Of a stretch of 49,003 bases of DNA, positions 26,607 through 35,802 are shown one piece after another. The notes beneath the pieces were generated by a model. That model saw nothing but the letters and a program-made list of their open reading frames with translations. It searched no databases and was not told where the DNA came from. This DNA comes from JBBIND01 sp037444075. Its GTDB lineage: Bacteria; Acidobacteriota; Terriglobia; Bryobacterales; Bryobacteraceae. The number at the start of each line of letters is the position of its first letter. Positions within the stretch are counted from its first letter, which is position 1. The DNA lies in contig JBBIND010000024.1 in NCBI GenBank assembly GCA_037444075.1, positions 1-49,003 of the forward strand, read 5' to 3'. Position numbers and translations under genes: made by a program.

Positions 26607-27639
26607 CGTCAGCGGGTCTTGCAGGCAGAGGTATGGCGCTCTGCGCGTCCAATTCATCGTGTGCGTCGCGATGAATCTCCTCGAGTTTCATCTTCGTGGC
26701 AAGCAGGGCGATAAAGCCCACCAGCCACAGCGGCACCGTCACCACCAGGAACAGCAGCGTGGCGAATCCGGTAGCCTGCGGTCTCGGGATGCCGAACAGG
26801 CGAACTCCCAGAATGGTGAAGAACTGGAATGCGCCCACGTTGCTGGGGGCTTGCGGCGGAATGCTGCCCAGACGCAGAATCACCAACACCACGGCTGCGG
26901 CGCCGAGCGACAGGTCAAGACCGTAGCCCCGCACGAGCGCATACACAGGCACGATTTGAAGAGCCAGGTACAACAGGCTGACAATAAAGGCCCACCAGAA
27001 AGATCTCGAATTGCCCATAACGTGCAGCCCGTTGATGACCATCCGAAGCAGCTTCACGCGGCTGCTGCGAGCAATGGCGCGGTAGACCCTGCCCTTGTAG
27101 TAAATGGCCAGCCCCATGACAATCACCGCCACCACCAGCACCAGTCCCAGCACCTTGCTGGCTTCCACCAGCAGCCGGGGCAATTCGACGAACAGCGTGA
27201 TCACATAGAAGCCGGCTACCAGCCAGATGCCGTCAAACAGACGCTCCAGCACTGCCGATGACACGACCACCGAGAAGCGCAGGCGGTTCCATTTTCCCAG
27301 CAGGTAGCACCGGATCACTTCGCCCGTGCGCAACGGCAGGACTTCGTTTGCGAACAGACCGATGTAGACCGCCTGAACCGTGCGGATCAGGGAAAGTTCT
27401 TTGAGGGGCTTGAGTAGCAATTTCCAGCGCCAGCCTTGGATCACGTAAACGGCCACGTCAGAAACGACGGCCAAAGTGACCCAGCGCCAGTCGGTTGCCA
27501 GGAGCTTGGGAAGTTCGCCTTTCCAGTCAAAGCCCCTGTATACCCAGATCAGGCAGCCGATGGACACAGCATACCCAACGACCGGAATTAACCAGGGGGG
27601 AATGCGGCTGCGCAGTGCTTTGCGGGTCTCGCCGAGCAT
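26602..27639 (-). CDS. Flippase-like integral membrane protein (lysylphosphatidylglycerol synthetase TM family)
   Basis: A 345-aa polytopic protein with about seven to eight membrane helices of the UPF0104/LPG-synthetase-like TM family (also AglD-type). Typical features are WRWKLLLKPL, the GEVIRCYLLG segment and PSNVGAFQF near the end. Relatives move or modify lipid-linked substrates. Its place at the end of a glycosyltransferase cluster suggests a role in lipid-linked glycan export. The start is uncertain: ATG 27639 is chosen, and a TTG at 27681 with no ribosome site would add 14 unconserved residues. Confidence 0.8.
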   Translation of the reverse strand: MLGETRKALRSRIPPWLIPVVGYAVSIGCLIWVYRGFDWKGELPKLLATDWRWVTLAVVSDVAVYVIQGWRWKLLLKPLKELSLIRTVQAVYIGLFANEVLPLRTGEVIRCYLLGKWNRLRFSVVVSSAVLERLFDGIWLVAGFYVITLFVELPRLLVEASKVLGLVLVVAVIVMGLAIYYKGRVYRAIARSSRVKLLRMVINGLHVMGNSRSFWWAFIVSLLYLALQIVPVYALVRGYGLDLSLGAAAVVLVILRLGSIPPQAPSNVGAFQFFTILGVRLFGIPRPQATGFATLLFLVVTVPLWLVGFIALLATKMKLEEIHRDAHDELDAQSAIPLPARPADV

Positions 27640-27693
27640 GCCTACAAAGCCATCATATAACCCCGGGCTGCTCCCCTCCAACTCGGAGGTAGT

Positions 27694-28809
27694 TCAGCGC
27701 GCTGAACGGACGAGCACAGACCGTGTCTTTTCGGCGGCTGCACGCCAACTGAAGCCAGCCGCCCGGCGAGATCCCTCCTCCGCCAGACGTTTCCTTAGTT
27801 GATCGTCATCGGCGAGTTGCACCAGCGCTGAGACGATTTCCGCCTCGTTGGCCGGGTTGAACAGCAGCACGGCATCGGCGGCCACTTCTCGCAGAGGCGG
27901 TATGTCGGAGACGGCCGCCGGTACGCCGGCTGCCAGGGCTTCCAGCACCGGCATTCCGAACCCTTCGAACGTCGACGGGTAAACACACGCGAAGGCTCGC
28001 TCATACAAATCGAAGAGTTCCTCCCGCGATATCCAGCCCGTCAGGCGAACAGCCTCACCCAGATTCAACTCCGCGATCAACCGTTCCAATGCGCAGGCGT
28101 GGAATCCCCGGAATCCTGCGAGCACCAGCTGAAAACCGGGCCGCTGCCGCCGGAATGAGTCGAACGCCAGCACCAGGCGGTCCAGGTTCTTGTGCGGGTG
28201 CAGGGTGGAAACGCACAACAGGAGTTTCTCCGGCGAACGCTCACGCCGCCTGGCGGCAATCAACCTGAGCTCCTCATCCACGCCGTGGTGGATCAGCTCA
28301 ATCCGCTTCGGGCTCAGCGGGTAGTAGCGCAGCAGGTCTCTGCGGGTTGCCTCAGAAACCGCCACGATCGTCTCGGAGAGGCAGGCGGACTGAAACAGGA
28401 ACAACCGCCACGCCGGGAGATCCCACCAGCGGAAGTGTTCCGGGTGACGCTTGTGTTGCAGGTCGTGGAACACGGTGACGTTCGGGCAGGGCGCCAGGGC
28501 GGGAGCCGTGAAACCGGGATTGAACAGCACGTCGAATCCCATGCGTGCGGCCAGCACGGGCAGCGCCGTCTGCTCCCAAATCAGCCGCGCCGGGCGATTC
28601 ACCGCCCGCACGGCTTGCGGCAGCACATGAAACCCCGCGCTGGAAGGCCCCAAGGCATGCCCCGTCTCCCGATTTGTGACCAGGAAGTATTCGTTCTGAT
28701 CGTCCATCTCTCCCCAGGCGGAAAGCAGGCTGCGCAGGTAGACTTCCGTTCCACCCACCTGACCCGGAATTAGATAGAGCGCGTTGACGCCTATGCGCAA
28801 TCCGGCCAT
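27694..28809 (-). CDS. Glycosyltransferase family 4 (GT-B fold)
   Basis: A 371-aa retaining glycosyltransferase. The N-terminal Rossmann domain has the acceptor-side glycine loop (IPGQVGGTEVYLRSLL). The C-terminal domain carries the EX7E donor motif (EGFGMPVLEALAAGVP). It resembles mannosyl- and rhamnosyltransferases of polysaccharide gene clusters. It starts 1 nt after the stop of the TPR membrane protein, so the two are in one operon. Donor and acceptor are unknown. Confidence 0.9.
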   Translation of the reverse strand: MAGLRIGVNALYLIPGQVGGTEVYLRSLLSAWGEMDDQNEYFLVTNRETGHALGPSSAGFHVLPQAVRAVNRPARLIWEQTALPVLAARMGFDVLFNPGFTAPALAPCPNVTVFHDLQHKRHPEHFRWWDLPAWRLFLFQSACLSETIVAVSEATRRDLLRYYPLSPKRIELIHHGVDEELRLIAARRRERSPEKLLLCVSTLHPHKNLDRLVLAFDSFRRQRPGFQLVLAGFRGFHACALERLIAELNLGEAVRLTGWISREELFDLYERAFACVYPSTFEGFGMPVLEALAAGVPAAVSDIPPLREVAADAVLLFNPANEAEIVSALVQLADDDQLRKRLAEEGSRRAAGFSWRAAAEKTRSVLVRSAR

Positions 28810-28810
28810 T

Positions 28811-30538
28811 TCACCGCCGCTGGCCCTGCCGCTGTTGGGCTCTCATCAGGCTCTGCCGTGCGACGTCGCTCTTAGGGTCCAGCCGGACAGCGCGCTGGAA
28901 GTCCTCCAGCGCCCGGGCTTCGTCACCCATCGCCGCGCGGACGTTGCCTCGGTAGACATACGTCATGGCGTAGTTCGCGTCGATGGAAGCCGCGGTTTCC
29001 AGTGCTTCCAACGCACCCGGGTAGTCACCCTGCTTGCCGCGGATCATGCCGATTTGCGTATAGACGTGGGCCGTACGCTGAAGGCCGGCGGCCAACTGCA
29101 ATTTCTCCAGCGCTTGCCGCGGCTGCCCGGCACACTCCAGAGCCAGGCCCCAGTCCACCAGCAACCGGTGGTCCGGAGGTTCCAGCGCGGCGGCCCGTTC
29201 GAAGCCCTTCACTGCCTCCGGGCAATTGCCCGCCTGGTAGTGCGTGAAGGCGAGATGAAAGTGCGCGCGCGGATTGTTGGGCGACTTGGCGGCCGTGTCC
29301 GCCCACAACGCCAGCGGGCTGGTCCAAACCTGATTGCGCTGGTAAGTGAGCACTCCACACACGAAAACGACCGCTGCCAGCGTCGCCATGGCCGCCGGGC
29401 GGCGCAAGTTGATGCGGCGCAATGGCTCGGCGCATACCAGCACCAGTCCCAACATCGGCAAGTAAAGGCGGCGTTCCGCCAGCGGATCTTTGATGGGAAC
29501 GACGGAGGACGTCGGCGCCAGCAGAACCAGAAAGATCAGGATGCCGAAACTTGCCAGCGGGTAGCGGCGGCGCAACAACCAGGCGGCGGCCGCCATGCCA
29601 ATCAGAGCGAGCAAACCAACGATGGCTCCGTGGTCGAGAGGCGACCGGGAAATGGCGAAGTCATGATCAGCGCTTTGGCCGTAAGGCAAGAAGAACATCC
29701 GCACATAAACCCAAATGGCGCGCCACTGTGTGTAGAAGTAGTGGTTCCAGGGCAGCTCACGCATGGCAAATCCCGCCGTTTGCGCTTGACCCAGGACTTT
29801 CCAGACGTAAACCAGACCGACGGCGCCCAGGGCCGCCGCCGGGGCGTAAAGGCGCCAGTTTCTACGCGCCCCGGACAAGGAGAAGCCCGGGTTCCAGTAG
29901 TAGTCCGTGAGCAGCAGCAGAGCCGGAAACACCGCCGCGTGCTCTTTTGAGAGGACCGCCGCTCCGAACAGCGCGAGCACGGCGAGCGCGGTGCTCCACG
30001 TAATGGCCGCCTGCTTGCGGTATAGAAACACTGCGTACGCCGAAAGCAGAAGCAGGGCGCTTTGAGCTTCAGAACGGCCCGCGACGTAGGCTACTGATTC
30101 GGTTTGAAGGGGATGCAGCAAAAACAAGCCGGCGCCGAAAAGCGACAACGCCCGGCGCGGCCACTCCGGCGTGCCCGTCCACTCCAGGATTCTGCGAAGC
30201 ACCAGGAACAGCAACAGCGCACTCGCCAGATGGATGATCACGTTGAAGACGTGGTAGGAGACCGCATCCTGTCCCGAGAGCTGGTAGTTGACCCAATAGG
30301 TGGCGTTGAGCAGCGGGCGCACACCGCTGAGCCAATGAGTGAAGGGCATCTCGGCGCTTTCCGGACTGAAGAACAGCAGATACGCGTCGTCAAACAGGAA
30401 CGGACCGTCCAGCGCGGGACCGTATGCCAGGAACGTCACCACGCCGGCAAAGGCGAATGCCACAACCCAATAGGAAGTGTTCCTGGTCTTGACGGCTGGC
30501 TCAGTCCTGGTCTTGGCCGGGCGTCTTGCTTTCGGCAT
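28811..30538 (-). CDS. Polytopic membrane protein with C-terminal TPR repeats (TMTC/GT-C-like)
   Basis: A 575-aa protein. The first ~400 residues contain about ten membrane helices. The first periplasmic loop has GPFLFDDAYL, resembling the acidic motif of GT-C glycosyltransferases and eukaryotic TMTC proteins. Residues from about 425 form four TPR units (for example NPRAHFHLAFTHYQAGNCPE and YAMTYVYRGNVRAAMGDEAR). A lipid-linked sugar transferase acting outside the membrane, with TPRs for substrate binding, is a reasonable inference. Its 5' end overlaps the DUF2304 gene by 38 bp. Confidence 0.82.
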   Translation of the reverse strand: MPKARRPAKTRTEPAVKTRNTSYWVVAFAFAGVVTFLAYGPALDGPFLFDDAYLLFFSPESAEMPFTHWLSGVRPLLNATYWVNYQLSGQDAVSYHVFNVIIHLASALLLFLVLRRILEWTGTPEWPRRALSLFGAGLFLLHPLQTESVAYVAGRSEAQSALLLLSAYAVFLYRKQAAITWSTALAVLALFGAAVLSKEHAAVFPALLLLTDYYWNPGFSLSGARRNWRLYAPAAALGAVGLVYVWKVLGQAQTAGFAMRELPWNHYFYTQWRAIWVYVRMFFLPYGQSADHDFAISRSPLDHGAIVGLLALIGMAAAAWLLRRRYPLASFGILIFLVLLAPTSSVVPIKDPLAERRLYLPMLGLVLVCAEPLRRINLRRPAAMATLAAVVFVCGVLTYQRNQVWTSPLALWADTAAKSPNNPRAHFHLAFTHYQAGNCPEAVKGFERAAALEPPDHRLLVDWGLALECAGQPRQALEKLQLAAGLQRTAHVYTQIGMIRGKQGDYPGALEALETAASIDANYAMTYVYRGNVRAAMGDEARALEDFQRAVRLDPKSDVARQSLMRAQQRQGQRR

Positions 30539-30875
30539 GCAGAGTCTCTATCTGGTGTTGGAGTATGGCCAGGCGCTGAGTCAAGGCCGTGTTGGCGTCT
30601 TTCAGCTTGGAAATACTGATTGAAAAACGGTAGAACAGCAGCAGGAATATACAGAAGGAACTTAGCAGCAGGGCCAGCGCAGGGTTGCCCGCGCCGAGCA
30701 TTCCCGCCAGCCAGTCGAGCGCTGTGACGCTCCTTGAAAGCAGCAACAGCAGGACTGCGGCCGCCAGCCAGCCCACGGAATACTCCACGCGGATGTGGGC
30801 GCGCCGTAACGAGATCAGCACCGTTACGATCAACGCGATGCTGAACAAACTGACAACATCCATCAGGCGGTCCAT
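30501..30875 (-). CDS. DUF2304 family small membrane protein
   Basis: A 124-aa protein with three hydrophobic helices and a C-terminal coiled coil (SKLKDANTALTQRLAILQHQ). The loop RRAHIRVEYSVGWL is typical of DUF2304. Members are often encoded next to DPM1-like GT2 enzymes, as here, and are suspected membrane partners of that enzyme. Function is unproven. ATG at 30875 is used; Met5 is an alternative. Confidence 0.8.
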   Translation of the reverse strand: MDRLMDVVSLFSIALIVTVLISLRRAHIRVEYSVGWLAAAVLLLLLSRSVTALDWLAGMLGAGNPALALLLSSFCIFLLLFYRFSISISKLKDANTALTQRLAILQHQIETLHAESKTPGQDQD

Positions 30876-30893
30876 GGTTCAGCTTCCAGTCCT

Positions 30894-31616
30894 TTATCTT
30901 CTCCTGGGTCCATCGTACTTCAGCACGTTGACGAAGACGCCTAACATCACGTGCAGCACGTAGTAGATGGACTTCAGCGCCGTAATGGTGCTCTTGCCCG
31001 CCCGCCGGGGTCTCATCCGGCACGGCACTTCCACAAACTGGAAGGCCTTGCGCTGCAGCACGACCAGAGCTTCGATCTCCGGGTAATCCAAGGGAAAACT
31101 GCGGCTGAACACGGAAAGCGCGGCGCGATTCACGCCGACCAGCCCTGATGTGGGATCATGTACCGTTTTTCCGAGAATAGGCCGCAGAAGCAGGCGAAAA
31201 AAAATGATGCCAAGACGGCGCGCCACGCTGGTGCGGCCGCCTCCTCCGGGGACAAATCGCGAACCGATGACCATCTCGCAACTGGTCTCGCGCAACGTTT
31301 CCAGGATGGTGGGGATGCACTCGGGGTCATGTTGCCCGTCGCCGTCCACCCGGACCACGTAGTCGTAGCCAAGTTCATAGGCCAGCTTGTAGCCTGCCTG
31401 CACGCACCCACCCAAGCCGAGGTGGTTGGGCAGCGCCAGCACCTGGGCGCCCGCCTGCCGTGCCACCAGAACCGTCGCGTCCGAGGAGCAGTCATCCACC
31501 ACCAATACGGGCGCTCCGGGCACATGCCGGCGAACCTCCTCCACCACGTGCCCCACCGCCGCTTCTTCGTTGTATGCCGGAATGATGACCAGGAACCGGC
31601 CGGTGGACGAATTCAT
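30894..31616 (-). CDS. GT2 glycosyltransferase, dolichol-phosphate-mannose-synthase-like
   Basis: A 240-aa GT-A enzyme resembling Dpm1. It has IIPAYNEEAAVGHVV at the nucleotide-sugar site, DDCSSD, and the metal-binding DGDGQHDPE loop. A C-terminal hydrophobic stretch is short and probably membrane-associated. It likely makes a polyprenyl-phosphate sugar for the neighbouring GT-C-like protein. Its ATG overlaps the preceding GT2 stop by 4 bp. Confidence 0.9.
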   Translation of the reverse strand: MNSSTGRFLVIIPAYNEEAAVGHVVEEVRRHVPGAPVLVVDDCSSDATVLVARQAGAQVLALPNHLGLGGCVQAGYKLAYELGYDYVVRVDGDGQHDPECIPTILETLRETSCEMVIGSRFVPGGGGRTSVARRLGIIFFRLLLRPILGKTVHDPTSGLVGVNRAALSVFSRSFPLDYPEIEALVVLQRKAFQFVEVPCRMRPRRAGKSTITALKSIYYVLHVMLGVFVNVLKYDGPRRR

Positions 31617-32626
31617 TGCAGCGCCACCTGTCGGGGGCTGATGGCGTACCGGCGGGCCAACTGCCGGAACTCCCCGGCAGTGGTGCGTGCCGCCCCCAGG
31701 ATTCGTCTCCGCTGGCGCAACAGGCGGGGCAAACTCGCCAGCATAGCCAGATGGGCGCGTGCCACGAACCACGCCAGCAGCAGAGGACTGTCCCCCGTCC
31801 GGCTGAATTCCGCCGCCGCGCCGCTCCCGCGCGCCAGATGCACAAGGTGCCAGAAATATCGCGCCGTCACCTTGAAAGGGACGAGCAGCAGCATGCTCAG
31901 CGGAAAGTTCTTGACCGCCACGAAGAGACGATTCCGCTCCGCGTAATACGCTTTCAGGCGAGTGGCCTTGCCGGAAGAGTGCGAATAACGGTGTTCCACT
32001 TTGGCGCCGGGCACGTAAACGCACTTCCAGCCGCCCCAACGGGCGCGCAAGCCGAGATCGGTGTCCTCGCCGTACAAAAAGAAGTCCTCGTCAAACAAGC
32101 CGATATCCTCGAGCATCGCGCGGCGGTACAGGGCGGCGGATCCGCTGGGGTAGAACACTTCCTCGCATTCGTCAAAGGCTTCTCCGGGCTCGCCGTGGCC
32201 ACGTTGTTTGCCAACGCCGTCGCCGCACAGCAACATGCCCGCTGAGTCGAGCCGGTTCTCTCCCGCCAGCCGCACGCGGCATGCGCCCATGCCGGCCTCC
32301 GGATGTTTCTCCATGGCTTCGAGCAGCGACTCTATCCACCGGGGATGAGCCGTTGCGTCATCATTCAACACGGCCACATAGGGGGCGGCCGTACGTTTGA
32401 AAACCTGGTTGATGGCAGCGCCATAGCCAACGTTAACCTGGTTCTCGATGATCATCGTCTCGGCGGCGATGCCTTCGGTACGGCGAACCAACCCGCATCC
32501 GCTGTTGTCGACAATGGCGATTTCAAACTCCCGGCAGGTCTGCTTCTCCAGCGAGTGCAGGCACTCCAGCAATACCGGCCCCGCGGTCAGCGTCGGCACG
32601 GCAACGGTAACCCTGGCGTGTGACAA
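31613..32626 (-). CDS. GT2 glycosyltransferase, rhamnosyltransferase-like
   Basis: An inverting GT-A enzyme of about 337 aa. It shows VTVAVPTLTAGPVLLECLHSL at the N-terminus, VAVLNDDATAHPRWIESLL with the metal site, and FDEDFFLYGEDTDLGLRAR, typical of the rhamnosyl/WsaF-like group. A basic amphipathic C-terminus follows. Two starts are possible: GTG 32644, and TTG 32626. The TACAAT hexamer at 32638-32633 lies between them, so if it is the -10 box the GTG is not transcribed and the TTG would be a near-leaderless start. The start region can also fold (32643-32634 against 32626-32614). Confidence 0.85.
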   Translation of the reverse strand: MSHARVTVAVPTLTAGPVLLECLHSLEKQTCREFEIAIVDNSGCGLVRRTEGIAAETMIIENQVNVGYGAAINQVFKRTAAPYVAVLNDDATAHPRWIESLLEAMEKHPEAGMGACRVRLAGENRLDSAGMLLCGDGVGKQRGHGEPGEAFDECEEVFYPSGSAALYRRAMLEDIGLFDEDFFLYGEDTDLGLRARWGGWKCVYVPGAKVEHRYSHSSGKATRLKAYYAERNRLFVAVKNFPLSMLLLVPFKVTARYFWHLVHLARGSGAAAEFSRTGDSPLLLAWFVARAHLAMLASLPRLLRQRRRILGAARTTAGEFRQLARRYAISPRQVALQ

Positions 32627-32632
32627 ATTTCG

Positions 32633-32638
32633 ATTGTA
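32633..32638 (-). promoter_or_regulatory. Possible -10 box of the glycan-cluster operon
   Basis: TACAAT on the minus strand, 6 nt before a TTG codon that fits the start of the first GT2 gene. The -35 region is weak (TGTTCA at 18 bp). The same hexamer occurs just before several other genes in this window. Confidence 0.4.
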
Positions 32639-32685
32639 CGCCACCGTGAGTTGAACTGAACAAATGCCAAACGCGCTCCACTGAG

Positions 32686-33290
32686 CTACCGTCTCCGGGA
32701 ACCCAGGTTCTCATACCACTTCAGAACTCCCGATGCCTGCCGCTGCCATTCGCCCGGCCGATAATAGACCACCGGCGTCCGGCCAAAATAGTCCGGCGGT
32801 TCGGCCGTGGCGCCGGTCAACGGCGTGTTCACGACGACACGAGTTCCGTCTCCGAAGAGATTCGCGCAGCGCAAGCGATGAGCCGTGGGCAGGCGGTCAA
32901 TCTCCCGGGCGGTCCATGAACCGGTTGACGGACTGCGGCACGCAGGAGCGTAACGATGCCGGCGCTGTTGCGCGCGCGTGTGGCAAACTCGTGGGCCACG
33001 ACGATTTCGGGCGCTCCGGAGGCGTCCGCCGAGCAGGAAACCAGGTTGATCATGCGCGACAGGCCCGTCGCCAATACGTGCCGTTGCCGGGAGGGATTCT
33101 CGAACCAAACGAGTTCGGTGAGTCCGCTCGCCAAGGCTACCAGGTCTGGACGCCCGTCCCGGTTGATGTCGAGCGCAGCTACCTGGTAGCCGCCCTTGAG
33201 TCCGTCGCCCACGGCGTGAGCACGGAAGGCTACGGTTGGCTCCGCCCCGGCTGCGCATGCCAGCCAGCACGCCAGCCAGGCGGTTTTCAC
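32686..33290 (-). pseudogene. Frameshifted and truncated FG-GAP/VCBS repeat protein
   Basis: A GTG at 33290, overlapping the stop of the TonB receptor (GTGA), opens a frame with a signal-peptide-like start (WLACWLACAAGAE). FG-GAP calcium-binding repeats follow (ALDINRDGRPDLVALASG and SADASGAPEIVVAHEFA), up to GIVTLLRA near 32950. From there sensible sequence continues only in another frame: TGSWTAREIDRLPTAHRLRC, NLFGDGTRVVV, PDYFGRTPVVYYRPGEW, ending at 32686. Relatives continue well beyond this, so the gene seems both frameshifted and cut short. A sequencing error could explain the frameshift but not the early end. Confidence 0.7.
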
Positions 33291-35767
33291 AAGCGCCCCA
33301 GCCACCGTATGCGAAAGTTCATGGAGCGCCCGTAGCCGCCGTAGAGCCGCATGAAGTTCACGGAGTGCGTGTTGTTGTTCACCACGGTGGGGTTCCGGTG
33401 ATTGGTGATGTTGTTGAAGCCCCCGCGGAGCGCCCAGCGATACTTGCGGAATACAAAGCGGCGCTCCAGGTGAACGTTCAACTCGAAGTAGTTGGGGAAC
33501 CTCTGTGAATTCACCGCGCCGAGGATCTGGTTGTTCTCGCTGACGATGGAGAAAGGGAACCCGGTGCGCCACTCCATCAGGTAAGCTACGGCCCATTCCT
33601 TGGAAAACGTCGGCAGGTAAGCCCAACTCACGAGACGGTGTGGCACATCCCACGGCATGCGGCCGACGTTGTCCGTCACGATGATCGGATCTTCCACGTT
33701 GATGTCCACGACGGCGTTGGAGAAGGTTCGCGAGCGCGTGTAGCTTCCCATCCACTCGTATTGCCTGCGGAACGGCTTCCGGACGGTGATTTCGAAGCCG
33801 TCATAGATGTCCCTGCGGTTGTTGCCAAGATTGTACAACGCGTCGAAGACGCTTGCCTCGAACCACTCGCGTAGCGTTGGGGGAGGCGGTTGCCCACGCA
33901 GCATATCGGCATAGGTGAAGCCCCGGATACCGCGGCGGCGCGAGTAGTCAAAGCGCGTGTAAAAACCGCCCGGCCACACCTGCTCCCAGCCGAGGTTGTA
34001 GTTCCTGTAAGCCGGTCGCGCGAGGCGTCTGTCCTGAATGGTGAAAGCGGAAACCGCAGGTCCGCGGGTGATGGCTCCGTTGGGTTCGAAGTAGGTGGTC
34101 AGGGAGTACTGGTCCCGGGGGCGCGTGAAGATGCTCAGATGCGTAGCGTCATAAAGCTGTGCAACGCCGCCCGAAATCTTGGTATTAGCCAGCCCTTTGG
34201 GGGCCCAGGCGAAACCCGTCCGGGGCGAAGTGCTCCACCGGCTCAGGATGCTGTCCCAGTCCAGCCGCAGTCCCAACTCCACCAGAAGACCGGGCATCAC
34301 CTTCCAGGAATCCTGAAGATATGCGCCAGCCTCCACGTTGCGCCGGCTCAGTTCTCCGCTGCCGGAGAAGACGGTTCTTCTGATACGGGTGAGATTATCC
34401 CGATAGTTCTCAAACCCCGTGCGCCGCGCGTTCTGCCAATACTGGACGCGGTTGAGGTCCAGGCCCGCCTTCAGTTGGTGGCTCCCGCCTGCCGTGATGG
34501 AAGGCCAGAAGAAATTGACCAACGCCTGGTCGCGCGCCGCTTTGCGGGCTGCGTCGACGAAATAGTGACCCCGCTTGCCTTCCGGCGTAATGACATAAAT
34601 CCCTTCTCCTTGAGGGATCTCGCGTCCGAATGTCCGATTTCGGGCGTAGCCGACTTCCAGCAACGCTCTGCCGGGCATGTACCACTGGTCCTTGACGTGA
34701 AAGAACCACTGCCTGGAGCGGCGGTCCACCGTGGTTTCCACCGGGTCCATCACGCTGAGGCCAGACCGGGGCGCGGTCCAGCCGCTGACCAGAAAACCCG
34801 CGTAGAGAATATTCGAAGGGGACAGGTTGGCTTGGGTTGAGAGCAGATTGCTGAAGCGCCAGCTGGTAGTGCGGTCCCCACCCTTGGGCAGTTCCTTCAC
34901 CACGTTCTTGGAATACAGCGTGTCCAGGCTGTTGAAGAACCAGGCGCGGCTTCGCACCAGCGGACCGGAAAAACTCAACCGCGGCGTCCAGTTGCCGATC
35001 ACCCAGCCTTTGCGGTGCTCCATGCCGGGGATGAAATTCGTGGCCGAATAGCGGAAATGGTCGTCGCCGGAACGGCTGTGAATGGCCAGCGTTCCCGCGG
35101 AGGCTTTGCCGAATTCCGCCGAGTAGCGGCTGCTCGTGATTTCCACCGATTGCACCGCCTCGACGCTGAATCGCGTATCGAAACGCCCCGTGAGCGGATC
35201 GCTGATGTTGAACCCATCCAGCGTGTAGAGGACCTGGTCCTCCTTGCCGCCCATGATGTGCAAACCGCCTTTCGCGTCCTGAACCACTCCCGGGACAACA
35301 CGCAGCGCATTACGCAAGTTGTTGGTGCTGGGGTAGGGGATGCTGAGCAGGTGCTCGCCGGTAAAAGTATCCTGCGGCACTGTCGTTTCCAGGTCGACCA
35401 GCGGCGGGGTCGCCACCACATCCACAGACTCGAAAACTTCGCGTTGCCTCTCCAGCACGAAGTCGACGCGGTTGACTCCGGGAACCAGCCGGATCTCCTG
35501 ATTCGCCAGCCGGAAAAAGCCCTCGCGTTCCACGTCCACTACATAAAGCCCCGGGCGCGGCGCATTGACAATGTACTCTCCGGTGGGATCCGAGTTGGCA
35601 CGCCCACCTGCCAATTCGTCAGACTTTGGCAAACGCAGGGACACCCTCACTCCGCTGACGGGTGCGTTTGTTCCGCTAACAACCTTTCCGGTGAGAATGA
35701 CGTCGGCCTGAGCTACCACTGCCAAGCCAATGAGAGACACGACCAGAGGCAAAATCTTCCCCTGCAC
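33287..35767 (-). CDS. TonB-dependent receptor with carboxypeptidase-regulatory-like domain, shorter type
   Basis: An 826-aa outer-membrane receptor. A signal peptide (IGLAVVAQADV) is followed by a regulatory-like beta-sandwich (LTGKVVSGTNAPVSGVRVSL), then a plug with VVPGVVQDAKGGLHIMGGKE, LYTLDGFNISDPLTG and SRYSAEFGKASAGTL, and a barrel of about 650 residues. The start is a GTG at 35767 with AGGTGG upstream. Upstream in-frame codons would overlap the divergent MetE-like gene. It differs clearly from the larger receptor at 13692 and is coupled to the FG-GAP pseudogene. The ligand is unknown. Confidence 0.88.
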   Translation of the reverse strand: MQGKILPLVVSLIGLAVVAQADVILTGKVVSGTNAPVSGVRVSLRLPKSDELAGGRANSDPTGEYIVNAPRPGLYVVDVEREGFFRLANQEIRLVPGVNRVDFVLERQREVFESVDVVATPPLVDLETTVPQDTFTGEHLLSIPYPSTNNLRNALRVVPGVVQDAKGGLHIMGGKEDQVLYTLDGFNISDPLTGRFDTRFSVEAVQSVEITSSRYSAEFGKASAGTLAIHSRSGDDHFRYSATNFIPGMEHRKGWVIGNWTPRLSFSGPLVRSRAWFFNSLDTLYSKNVVKELPKGGDRTTSWRFSNLLSTQANLSPSNILYAGFLVSGWTAPRSGLSVMDPVETTVDRRSRQWFFHVKDQWYMPGRALLEVGYARNRTFGREIPQGEGIYVITPEGKRGHYFVDAARKAARDQALVNFFWPSITAGGSHQLKAGLDLNRVQYWQNARRTGFENYRDNLTRIRRTVFSGSGELSRRNVEAGAYLQDSWKVMPGLLVELGLRLDWDSILSRWSTSPRTGFAWAPKGLANTKISGGVAQLYDATHLSIFTRPRDQYSLTTYFEPNGAITRGPAVSAFTIQDRRLARPAYRNYNLGWEQVWPGGFYTRFDYSRRRGIRGFTYADMLRGQPPPPTLREWFEASVFDALYNLGNNRRDIYDGFEITVRKPFRRQYEWMGSYTRSRTFSNAVVDINVEDPIIVTDNVGRMPWDVPHRLVSWAYLPTFSKEWAVAYLMEWRTGFPFSIVSENNQILGAVNSQRFPNYFELNVHLERRFVFRKYRWALRGGFNNITNHRNPTVVNNNTHSVNFMRLYGGYGRSMNFRIRWLGRL

Positions 35768-35802
35768 GACACCACCTGACCGTAAATATACAATGAATCC
35801 GT

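Noticed and set aside
28784..29950. 388-codon open frame antisense to the TPR membrane protein
   Set aside because: Gln/Arg-rich shadow sequence lacking any domain signal; the minus-strand frame has TPRs and membrane helices.
32650..32692. tRNA-like D-arm on the minus strand (GTAGCTCAGTGGAGCGCG) followed by TTGGCAT and TTCAACTC
   Set aside because: The D loop is too short, no matching acceptor stem or proper anticodon and T stems can be formed, and the first bases contain the stop codon of the FG-GAP frame. At most it is a degenerate tRNA relic.
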